A stretch of DNA of 64,000 nucleotides from Zea mays (Eukaryota > Streptophyta > Magnoliopsida > Poales > Poaceae): NCBI RefSeq assembly GCF_902167145.1, contig NC_050098.1, forward strand, positions 111,576,207-111,640,206, in the 5' to 3' direction. Every line of letters starts with the position of its first letter. The first letter of the stretch is position 1. Shown in pieces: positions 20,180 through 29,735 of the stretch. The notes below the pieces were generated by a model. The model had not been told where the DNA came from, made no database searches, and saw nothing but the letters and a program-made list of their open reading frames with translations. The position numbers and the translations under genes are program-made.

Positions 20180-20790
20180 TGTATGCTGACATCTAAAGCA
20201 TAATGTTGATGATATAATGCTGATCTCTAAGGCATTCGACAAAAGAAAAGAATGATTTCTGAAAAACAGCGTGAGATAAAGACCTTCGAGTGGATTATTT
20301 TCAAAAATCCACTCGAAGCTTGGGGCTACACCCATTGGGTGCACCTTCGGTGCACCCAACGAATCATCATCCCCAAGAGGCAGAATGTTGATTTCTAAAG
20401 CATAAGGCGAAACTAAGACAATGCTGACTTCTGAAAAAGCACAAGTGGAAGATAAAAGTGATTTCTGAGAAGACTTGAAATGAAGACCTTCGAGTAGATT
20501 ATTTGCAAAAATCTACTCGAAGCTCAGGGGCTGCACCCAATGAATTTTGAAGTTCTATAGAGCAAAATGCTGACCTCTGAAGCATAAGCCTAAGACAGAA
20601 CACCGAATTTTGAGGAATAATAACGGAGGAAGACAGTAAAAGGTCGTTTTTACCGGATCGCTTAGAGTTCAGAAACAGTGACTCGGCAGACTTATTTTCA
20701 AGGCATTCCTTATCAAAATCAAAAAGGCCATAAGCTGGACCTAGGATCTTTGGGCCAGTTATTTCAAAATCAACCCAAAGATCAGGGGCT
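20180..20790 (+). repeat. three hairpin-plus-purine-tract modules before the LTR
   Basis: Each module ends in a hairpin followed by a G-rich tract. Hairpin 1: 20284-20318, stem CTTCGAGTGGATT with its complement. Hairpin 2: 20488-20522, stem CTTCGAGTAGATT with its complement. Hairpin 3: 20745-20783, stem GATCTTTGGG with its complement. The loops share TTATTT(T/G)CAAAA. The following tracts are CTTGGGGCT, CTCAGGGGCT and ATCAGGGGCT; the last one directly precedes the LTR as the polypurine tract. Hairpins 1 and 2 differ by a paired G-C to A-T change that keeps the stem perfect. Confidence 0.85.
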
Positions 20791-21400
20791 TGTGGGGGAC
20801 AGATATCCCCCGGGTCCACCGGAAGGGTAAAAGACCTTGCAAAAGGCCCGTGGGCCCAATAATTCACAAGGTCGTTCCTTCGTGGACCTGGGGAGGAACG
20901 TCTAATGAAGCAGATCGACGCAAACCCAGACGGCTCGACGAGTTTGAGTCACGACCGCAACGGAGACCTGACCTTCCCGCGCAGGGGCCTTATACATCGA
21001 AATAGAGCGGGGATAGGTCAGCTATATTATAGGAAGATAGACTTAGCCAGTTCACTATTACTTAGGCACACGTTGTTATCATATCCGCATGTAACGCCCC
21101 CCGGTCGAGTATATAAGGCCTAGGGGGCACCCCCTCAAAAGCATCTGACCACTTAGCCATCCACCCGGTTCTCTACGTTTTCGACACTAGAGAGCCTCCT
21201 TGTAACCTACCACACAAAGTACTCACGCCAGGACGTAGGGTGTTACGCATCTCAAAGCGGCCCGAACCTGTACAAAATTGTCCACTGCCTCTCGTGCATT
21301 AGCACGAACCATCAAGCTACAGTCGGTAACACCGTCCTACTCCAAAAAGCACCTCGAGGGGCAACCCCGGGTGCGCGGTCAGACCCGAAACACCGACACA
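20791..21400 (+). repeat. 3' LTR (610 bp) of the Tat element
   Basis: Starts TGTGGGGGACAGATATCCCCC-like sequence after ATCAGGGGCT and ends CACCGACACA. TATATAAGG at 21110-21117 is the TATA box. The flank AACCC (21401-21405) is the presumed target duplication within a Sirevirus LTR. Confidence 0.8.
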
Positions 21401-21870
21401 AACCCTCTCCAAGTCTAGAATTCATCTCAACCATTTAGTGACTTGAGAGAGAGTGTGTTCGTGTTCTTTTGCGCTCTTGTTTCTTGGATTGCCTTTCTTC
21501 CTTTCTCATTCTTGTTCTCAAGTGACTTGTAATCAAAGCAAGAGACACCTAAGTGTGTGGTGGTCCTTGCGAAGTCTTAGTGACCTGATTGATTAAGGAG
21601 AAGGCTCACTCGGTCTAAGTGACCGTTTGAGAGAGGGAAAGGGTTGAAATAGACCCGGTCTTAATGACCTCCTCAACGGGGACTAGGTTCTTTGGAACCG
21701 AACCTCGGTAAAACAAATCATCGTGTTCACTCGCTTTGATTATTGTTTGATTTGTTTTCCCCTCTCTTCGGACTTGAATTTATTTCTAACGCTAACCCCG
21801 GCTTGTAGTGTGTGTTTAAAGTTATAAATTTCAGGTTTCGCCTATTCACCCCCTCTCTAGGCGACTTTCA
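21401..21870 (+). mobile_element. 3' end of an Opie-like Sirevirus LTR
   Basis: Matches the last 500 bp of the Opie-like LTRs at 35056-36228 and 42943-44111: shared ACCGAACCTCGGTAAAACAA, ACGCTAACCCCGGCTTGTAG and the terminal CTAGGCGACTTTCA. The upstream part was separated by the Tat element insertion. It is embedded in an older Gypsy LTR that resumes at 21871. Confidence 0.85.
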
Positions 21871-22390
21871 CGTTGCATCACGGGTGTTATTATTAACTTT
21901 GATCTCTTATATATTTGGGTTGGTATCTACTTATACTTAGTAATTGCTAATAAAATTTTGACCAACTCTAAAAGCAATGCTCAACTTTAATCATCTCCTT
22001 TGGTAAGCCTTGCACTTCACATGAGCTCCCACCTTTGGTGAGTTCATGCACATTATTCCCCGCAACTGGTTGAGCGATGAACGCATGTGAGCTCACCCTT
22101 GCTGTACTCACACCCCCCACCAGGTCAAGGACAGGTACCACAGGAGGAGGTGCGTGAAGGAAGTCGTGATGAGTTCGTGAGTGGTCTAGGCCATCGTCTC
22201 CCAGTCAACTTTGGTTGCTGGATTATTGTCTTCGTATGATGTAATTATTTAACTATTTTGTACAGAACTCTGTTATATATTAATGATGTGACATTCGTTT
22301 CTGTACCATGAGTCATCATATGTGTGATACTTGATCCTAGCACACATGTGAATCGCGCCCGGGTTTGGCCCCCTAAATCCGGATGTGACA
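21871..22390 (+). mobile_element. 3' end of an older Gypsy (chromovirus-like) LTR
   Basis: The sequence ends CTAAATCCGGATGTGACA, the same kind of terminus as the chromovirus LTRs at 15415 and 48531. It also has the same 'ACTCACACCCCCCACCAGG' segment about 270 bp before the end. It marks the border between the retrotransposon nest and gene space; ATGCA (22391-22395) may be the target duplication. Confidence 0.7.
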
Positions 22391-23029
22391 ATGCAAGGTG
22401 TGGGGTAAACAAAACTAGGGCAACCTATTAGGTCCCATCAAATTACCCTGAGCATGTCACAGTGATTATAGAAAATATTATTAGGTAAAGAAGAGTGGCA
22501 AGGGCACAACTTGCCATTAGCGAGCTCCTGCTCAGAATCTTCAACCTGCGGTGCTCCGTGTTCCTCGGTTACTTGCTCGTCTACTCGCAACATACAAACA
22601 AACATTATATAGGCAACATTAATCATTACACCAAACATGAGAAAAAAAATAATGTCTACACGTTGTAATGAAACCATAGGTTCGAGAACCACTAAATTCA
22701 GAGTTACAATTAAAAAGATATGTTTTTCGAAGCTTTAGGTGATTAAATAGTGGTAATATATATCCTATGCTAATTAATATAATTCATGTGAGCAGATACA
22801 TATACAACATTTTTTGTTTGAGGAATCACATTTCTCAATTTCTTGTTTGGTTATAGAATGGAATGAGTTGATCTATCACCATTTCATTCCTAATAATACG
22901 AGGAATGAGTTTATTCTACTAAATTTGTGAAATGAACTCATGATGTAGCACCTCATCTAGAATGGGTTGATTCTTCAAACCAAATATCCCTATAGACTAT
23001 TCATTTGAGACTAGCCAAACACACCTTAA

Positions 23030-23159
23030 GGCATGTTTGTTTGGAAGCAAGGGGAATGAAGGGATTGGAGAGGCTAATGTCCCTTGCTATTCAATTTTGC
23101 ATAGTATGGAGATTTTATCCCCTCCAATCCCCTCTATTCCCCTTCTATCAGACAAGCCC
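23030..23159. mobile_element. MITE-like element
   Basis: The left end GGCATGTTTGTTTGG...AAGGGGAATG and the right end ...ATTCCCCTTCTATCAGACAAGCC are imperfect inverted repeats of about 28 bp around a 130-bp element. No exact target duplication could be matched, so the boundaries are approximate. Confidence 0.5.
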
Positions 23160-23462
23160 TAAGCGGATTTTGTCAGATTCTACATCTTAACCCTATATAA
23201 ATTCACCAATTTTAACTTTGCAAAACACACCCAACTAAATTACCCCACACCCATAGTCTTCCCTAAATCCAACAAATGATTTGTGCTTGGACATAACACA
23301 CTCTCAAAAACAACGATTCAGATTGCTGGATAACTCTTCTCTCTTACTCTAATTCAATGATCAATGTTATTTAGATTATTTTTACTCCCTCACCCCTCAC
23401 AGTAACCTCACTGCTCTCCCCTTTCCCTCACTCACGTCGTCGCTGGCCCCTCCTCCTCCCCT

Positions 23463-23534
23463 CCTAGAAAACGTAGCTAGCACATACGCCGCTGGTCCCT
23501 CCTCCCCTCCTAGAAAACGTAGCTAGCACATACG
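23463..23534. repeat. direct duplication of about 28 bp
   Basis: CCTAGAAAACGTAGCTAGCA and the following CATACG occur twice, near 23463 and 23507, just before the Helitron start. Confidence 0.8.
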
Positions 23535-23547
23535 AGTATACTTAGTA

Positions 23548-24079
23548 TCTATACTACTCTATTAAGAACCAAATATGGGCACCTGGTCTCACGCCCAGCG
23601 CCCGCGCAACGCTCTATCAGCTACTACGCCTACCAACCATCTAACCCCGCCCGCGCAGCCAGCTACTGCGTCTACCCAGCACCCGACCCCGCCCGCGCAG
23701 CTACCACACGAGCGAGCACTCGAATCCACGTCCCTTCTCTAGAAATTTAGGGCTAACCATCAAAATCACACATACATTAGTGTTTAGAAATAAACAATAT
23801 TATATTTAAATATCTATTTATATGATATATAAAACCGTATTAAAACACCGCCACCAACTGGCTAGTATATTTATTAGATATTCAAAGCAATCTGATGGAT
23901 CATTTATGATTTTTAATGTCTTTTCGTAACATCCAAATTGCACCGGATAAAGTGAAAATGGAGGTCCGAGTGTTCCACCCCACTCACCGTCAAATCATGG
24001 TAATGTCAAGAATACTATTGTGTTCCATGGTTTTTCTTTTATCCATGAGCGTTAAGGCGCGTGTAATAATGCATGCTAG
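23548..24079 (+). mobile_element. non-autonomous Helitron (532 bp)
   Basis: The 5' end TCTATACTACTCTATTAAG fits the maize Helitron 5' consensus (TCTMTAYTA). The 3' end is ATGCATGCTAG preceded by an imperfect hairpin (CATGAGCG...GCGCGTG) about 12 bases upstream. The flanking bases are A (23547) and T (24080), the expected A|T insertion without target duplication. No Rep/helicase coding is present, so it would be a non-autonomous copy. Confidence 0.62.
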
Positions 24080-24775
24080 TATATCCCTGCAAACAATACC
24101 CAATACCCAAGAATAAAGTGACATCAGCAAAATGCTTTCGATCTTATTCCAAGATGTGTTACCTTTTCATTACCTGAACCGGTCATAGCCTACCCAACCC
24201 AACCAATCCAAATGATGTCATGTATACTAACCCAACCAATCCAAATGATGTCATGTATGTATGACTTGTACACACATCCTCCAATAATGATCCAAGGAAC
24301 GTGAATTATACAACAAGATTAAAAGTAGACAAAACACCCACAAGATTAACGGAATTAACTACAAAAATAGTAGGGGACATATCGTGTATAATCATGAATA
24401 TTGATGTAACTGTATAATTATATCACAAGGATCAAGTTGATAAAACATTTAAAAAATAAAAAAAACGTGCAGAGGGAGTTGGGAACCTTGTTTTTAAAAG
24501 AATATCTTTTTTTTTTAAAAAAAAGATACACTTATCTCTATCTTTATATCTTGATATAGTTGTACGGTTGCACAAGATATAGATTGAAACCGATTCCAGA
24601 TAAAACCTAAAAAAGTCAAAATAAATAAAGTATAATAAACGAAAAGCAAAAAGCGAGATTGACACGACAGCAGGGGCGAGGCCGGCCAGTGGGCCCACAT
24701 CTGCGATATCTCCCAACCCCAGAAAATTACAAAAGAAACAAAATTAATTAATGAACTGGTAAAACCTTTTCCTCG

Positions 24776-25178
24776 CTATTTATTTCCTCTCTCCCTCACT
24801 CTCCCTCCTCGTCGCTCGTTCCGTTCCGCGCGTGCATTTTTCTCCTCGTATATTCCCGTCCCAATCTCCAACTGCTTCCTCAAATCCCGCCCCGCCCCGC
24901 CCCGACATAAATCCGGGCCCCTAATCCCGATCCCGCCGCCAAAATCCAATCCTGCGCCGTCCTCTCCTCTCAATTCGTGTGTCGCTGGGCCGGTTCGGGC
25001 GCGGGGATCGAGTCTCCCGTGGTGCTCTTGCAGCCGAGCTGGGATTCTCGGGGGCAATTGGGTTGGAGTTTGGATTTCCGCTCGGAGGTTGGTGGTGGTG
25101 TGGTCGCCGGGAGCCTTTGACTTTTTTTTTTGCCGGAGTACGGAGGAGCAGGGGGCCTGTTTGACCTCCGGTGCGGTG
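24776..25178 (+). promoter_or_regulatory. probable core promoter and 5' UTR of the NT-C2 gene
   Basis: CTATTTATTT at 24776-24785 could act as a TATA element. It is followed by CT-rich initiator-like sequence and a GC-rich leader up to the ATG at 25179. A minus-strand ORF over 24776-25606 is a compositional shadow of this GC-rich exon. Confidence 0.4.
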
Positions 25179-26741
25179 ATGGTGGCGCGGATGATGCGGT
25201 GGCCTCGGCCGCCGCCGGCGCGGAATATCCGCGTCCGCCTGGTGGTGCGGCGGGCGGAGGGCCTGCCCCCGCCTCCTGCGCCCCTCTCGCCTGACGGGTC
25301 CCCCGGCCCCGAGGCCGAGGCGAAGGCGTTTGTGGAGGTGAGCTGGAAGGGCCCGAAGATGTCGCCGCTCTCCTCGCTGCGGCGCGCGCAGCGGCCTCCC
25401 AGGAACCAGACGCGGAAGGAGGCGCTGCCGGCCGTCGCCGCGGCCGCTCTCGAGGATGGCGCCGCCGCCGCCCCTGCTCTAGCGGTGTCGGCGGTGGCCT
25501 GGGACGAGGAGTTCGAGAGGGATGCGGCGCTCACGGCGACGTCGCACCGTGAGCCCGCTGCGTTCCACCCCTGGGACGTCACCTTCTCCGTTGTCAGCGT
25601 GAGCATCTCTTCCTTCTCCCGCCTTCGTCTCGCCTGAGCTGGATCAAATCTATTGTGCGTTTGTTCGTGTGTGCGACAAAACGAAACTTTTTTTTTTGCA
25701 TGTGATCCCTCGATGGATTAAATGTTTGGATTGGCTGTTAACACTGGATTAATTCTGCCATCTGTATTATAGTAATTCCTTTTTGGATTTTTTAAGCATT
25801 TGATATCCATCATATTGATGGCGAAAGCTTTGACTTTTTGCTTGGAAAGGGTCATGCCTCATTGATTATTTGTTGGTACCATAGTAGAAAGTGATGAATT
25901 ATTGAAATTCCAATATGTCTTATCTTTACTGGGGAAAATACTTAGAAGGCATCAAAATGATGCTTTAATAGAGGAAGGCATCTGGGTTGAATTATTCTTT
26001 GTACATAGATATATTCTGTGCTATAAAGCCTATCACTTTAGATCCTTAGCAAAATCGTTCATGTTATCCACATCCACATGTATATGTTGACAGTTGCCTT
26101 GGTGTTAACTCTGTTTTCTGCTTCATTGGTTGTTTCTTAGGATGAATAGCCTGGCCTCGTTTTATTTCTTTCCGTGTTGAGGTCAATTCATGTTATTTTT
26201 TTTATGATTTCCTGATAGGATTAGTTTAATTTGGGTAGCTTAATAAGAAAAAGGTGAAAGACTTTTTCTAGGTAAATTATGTTGGTTTCACAACCTTTCT
26301 TATTGGATAAGAAACAGTCTAGCTGTCAAACGCTTAAATTGACAAGTAATTCACCTGCCTTGACTAGGTCATGTTCCGTGTTATCATTTTGTAAATAGAG
26401 ATGGTAGATCAGGAAGTGCGCATAGTTTAACCTCTTGTTGCGCTGGAAACTCAGGAGGAATTGGCTGTTATGAATTGTTTCGGGTTGTTGTCCTTGTCTT
26501 GCATTGTTGCCGTGGGCCCCAGACAAGCACAAAAACGCTAACTTGTTTATGGTTACAAGGATACTGTTTTATGTTTTGACTTGTTTGCACTTGGTAGAAC
26601 TGCCATTTTGATGTACCATTTCCTTGGGCAAGTTGAATCAGCCATTTGCTTTGAGTGCATCGTATGAATCAATCACACAAAAGAGTCAGAGAAGCTAAAA
26701 CTGAGGTCATCAATGCCCTCTAGTGGTCTCTTATACGCGGT

Positions 26742-26797
<56 letters not shown>

Positions 26798-29074
26798 GAA
26801 GTCGACTGGTTTCACTGTCCTTAAACATGCAGAATTAGTAAAGGATGCAATCTTTTCTTTGTTGTTAAGCCGGGAATAACTTCTGCAGTTTATTTCAGCC
26901 TCCTTGACATTTTTTCTGTTGCTCCAGGAATCAAATAAAATATCAAAGAGCAAACTTGTTTTGGGGACCGCTTCACTGAACCTAGCAGATTATGCATCTG
27001 CTGCTGAAGAGGAAATCGAGATAATCCTACCATTGTCTGTGCCTAGTAGTGCAACAGACCTGGTCCCATCACTCCATGTATGCCTCTTGTCAAATATATG
27101 GCTTCATGTATTGGGCTACCAAGATTTATTTTGGTTTCTGATTCTTGTCAGATAGTTGAACATTCCGTGTGACATTTAGCGTTATCTTTCTTTCCAGCTT
27201 ACTTTAAGCCTGGCGGAAGTAAGAACATCTCAACAATCACCTGGCGCTTCACAACGTTCTGTTATTGCCCCATTGTCACCTTCCTCTGGTGACTCTCTTG
27301 CTTCTGGAAAAGATGAGGTTTCTGTCATTAAGGTGGGTCTGAGAAATCTGAAAATGCTAAGAGATCTAGTGTCTACACGGAGGTTCAAAAAGACTAACCA
27401 AGACTTTGACGGCAGTGAGAAGTATTATGTCCACAGCGATGGTGCAGAATTTTCTTGTGATACTGACTCTCTTGACGATGATCTGGATGATAGAGAGCAT
27501 GACGATGAGTTTGGGGGTTCAGCCGTTAGGAAGTCCTTCAGCTACGGCTCACTGCAGACTATGAATGTTGGTGCCCTACTTTATGCGCCTAGGATTGATG
27601 GAGACGATGAGGGTTGGGTACATTACAGTCACCGCAACTCTGATGTTGGTTATCATGTTGAGCAAGTGCCACCCCCCACAGCTGAGGAGCATGCTTCCAT
27701 CCCTTTGCGGCGGAAGAGGAGCATACTTCCAGCTCGGTGGAGAAAGGTAAAATTACCAAAGGCTAAAGGGGAGCCTCTGTTGAAGCCGTATGGAGAGGAG
27801 GGTGGTGATGATATTGACTACGATCGGCGGCTGTTGACCCCTTCTGATGGATCTGTTTCAGAGGTACATATTTTATTGACATCTCAAGTTTTTTGGTTTT
27901 TTGTTCCTTCTTTTTATACTAGCATTATGTCGGGGGTCAATTGACAGAATATCATCTTGACCATTTGCAGGGATCAAATGGTTCTAACAGTATGGTGTCG
28001 GTATTTGGTGATGACGATTTTGTTGTGGGGAACTGGGAGTCGAAGGAAGTATTTAGCCGAGATGGCCACTTGAAGCTTTCTACACAGGTGTTCTTTGCAT
28101 CGATAGACCAGAGAAGCGAACGGGCTGCAGGGGAGAGTGCATGCACAGCACTTGTGGCTGTTGTTGCAGACTGGTTCCAAACAAACCAGGACCTGATGCC
28201 AATCAGGTCACAGTTTGACAACCTGATCCGAGAAGGATCTCTGGAATGGAGGAGACTCTGTGAGAACGAGACCTACAGAGAGCGCTTTCCTGATAAGCAC
28301 TTTGATCTTGAAACTGTCCTTCATGCAAAGATCCGTCCACTCACAGTTGCTCACAGTAAGTCATTCATTGGGTTTTTCCATCCTCAAGGCACTGAGGATG
28401 TAACTGGATTCGACTTCCTCGACGGTGCAATGTCATTCGATAACATCTGGGACGAGATAAGCCGAGCAGCGGAGTGCTCCTCCGGAAAGCCTGCCCTCTA
28501 CATTGTCAGTTGGAACGACCACTTCTTTGTCCTCAAGGTTGACGCCAATGCTATTTACATCATTGACACGCTCGGTGAGAGGCTGTCTGAAGGCTGCAAC
28601 CAGGCATACATCTTGAAGTTTGATGACACCACCACCATCCACAAAACACCTGCTGAAAAGAAGGAACCAAGTCCTGATCACCGTGGACGCCGCAAGGATT
28701 CCTCAGAGACCTGCTCAACCGAGCAGGGCAGCGGATCGGACACTGAAGAGTGCGAGCCTGTGTTGAAGGGCAAGGATGCATGCAAGGAGTACATCAAGAG
28801 CTTCTTGGCCGCCATCCCGATCCGGGAGCTGCAGGCTGACATCAAGAAAGGTCTCATGGCATCAACGCCCCTGCACCACCGCCTCCAGATCGAGTTCCAC
28901 TACACGGAACCCCGCCCCGCCGAGATCGCGGCGCCTTCTCCACTGCCCCCATTCGAAGCCCCCTTCGAGTTCTGCTGGCCCGAGCCACCGTCACCGCCAG
29001 CTGCCACTGAATCCACCGTGACCCATCCACCTGCCATGGAGGCCGGCATAACCCAGGCTGTCGCCGTTGTATAG
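25179..29074 (+). CDS. NT-type C2 domain protein (EEIG1/EHBP1 N-terminal domain family)
   Basis: Four coding exons, all joined in phase 0 with GT-AG introns: 25179-25598, 26928-27077, 27198-27863, 27971-29074, giving 779 residues. Residues ~10-205 form the NT-C2 domain (NIRVRLVVRRAEGLP, KAFVEVSWKG, AWDEEFERDA, FHPWDVTFSVVS, LVLGTASLNLADY, LTLSLAEVR). In this family the domain is thought to bind membranes or link vesicle and cytoskeletal partners. The middle is acidic and serine-rich (DSLDDDLDDREHDDEF), then a basic RRKRSILPARWRKVK segment. The last 370 residues are a second conserved block, with a helix after ESACTALVAVVADWF and strands around DHFFVLKV and YIIDTLG, and a proline-rich tail. 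The start was chosen as the ATG nearest the C2 domain; upstream ATGs at 25089 and others would add a non-conserved stretch. No lesion is visible, so the gene appears functional; the exact role is unknown. Confidence 0.88.
26742..26795. repeat. (AT)n microsatellite in intron 1
   Basis: About 26 uninterrupted AT dinucleotides in the 1329-bp first intron of the NT-C2 gene, about 130 bp before the exon 2 acceptor. Confidence 0.95.
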
Positions 29075-29440
29075 CCGGTCCTGGCTGCTGCTGCGGCCTA
29101 GCCTAGGGCAACGGTTGCTTAGTTTAACATATAGAGGGCGGCGCTTCTTTTAGCGAGCGAATTGTGAGGTCGAGACCAGATCGAAGATTTGGCTGGCTTC
29201 GGCCCTGGTCTGCTCCTTTTGCTGTCTAATTAAGATGAACTGACTAGTATAGCTTGACTGTCTTTTGGTCTCAGCTTTCATCATCTTGTAAAGAAAGAAA
29301 GGATGATTGCTCCTGCACATCTTTACCTGTGAAGCGAGTTCGCTGGAATTGTAATCCTTTGCTACATTATCTTTATGTGAATCATGACCTCGTCTTTTTT
29401 GGTAACATGCGTATGGTCATCTTGTATGAAGATACTTAGG
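29075..29440 (+). other. 3' UTR of the NT-C2 gene
   Basis: Non-coding sequence after the TAG at 29072-29074 with T-rich stretches. No perfect AATAAA is present; the transcript probably ends before the MITE at 29441. Confidence 0.5.
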
Positions 29441-29590
29441 CCCTGTTTTAGTTGTAGACATCAAAACAACCCAGCTAGCTAACAGTTCAGCCAACTAAAA
29501 TCAGCTAATAGTTCGCCTAACTACTGGTTAACTAGACAATTTTTAGCCAGCTAGCTAACTATTAGTTTTAATTATTGACCGATTCATTGG
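29441..29590. mobile_element. MITE-like sequence with GCTAGCTAAC repeats
   Basis: Starts GGCCCTGTTTTAGTTG, a common grass MITE end, and contains several CAGCTAGCTAAC/AGCTAATAGTT units. It ends around TTAATTATTGACC. The terminal inverted repeats are eroded. Confidence 0.5.
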
Positions 29591-29600
29591 ATATTGAGGG

Positions 29601-29735
29601 CTAGTTTGGAAACTCAAACCATCTTTTGGATTGAAAGGGAACGAGAGAGACATTATTTCTCTCTCAACCCTCTCCAGTCATGTAATCATGGAAAAGATTT
29701 GAGTTTTCAAACTCTCCAAAAGAAACAGCTATCCA
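29601..29735. mobile_element. MITE-like element with inverted ends
   Basis: The left end AGTTTGGAAACTCAAACC and the right end GATTTGAGTTTTCAAACTC are inverted copies around about 100 bp of AGAGAG-rich sequence, in the style of grass MITEs near genes. Confidence 0.55.

Larger units (their letters stand above)
15416..21400 (+). mobile_element. 3' part of a Tat-lineage Gypsy element with antisense ORFs (Cinful/Zeon-like)
   Basis: The sense direction is +, because a purine-rich tract precedes the LTR at 20791 while the ORFs (16202-18190 and 19129-19566) lie on the minus strand. Extra antisense ORFs carrying the 'putative gypsy-type transposon' domain, and hypervariable tandem repeats in the 3' untranslated region, are established traits of Tat-lineage elements. 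The 610-bp LTR suits the Cinful/Zeon group, but I cannot confirm the family. The 5' part is missing because the chromovirus inserted at 15416. Confidence 0.7.
22391..24770. other. gene-space flank upstream of the NT-C2 gene
   Basis: AT-rich intergenic DNA with MITE-like remnants (22800-23160), a short direct duplication, and a Helitron candidate (listed separately). A minus-strand ORF at 22438-22692 (84 codons, ending NHCDMLRVI) is not recognised. Its second half is hydrophilic and could be an exon remnant, but nothing supports it further. The 24080-24770 part shows only a repeated 'AACCCAACCAATCCAAATGATGTCATGTAT' type segment (about 24197 and 24229) and A/T runs. Confidence 0.5.

Noticed and set aside
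24776..25606. 276-codon minus-strand ORF opposite exon 1 of the NT-C2 gene
   Set aside because: A shadow of the GC-rich coding exon; the + strand has a recognisable C2 domain with matching splice sites.
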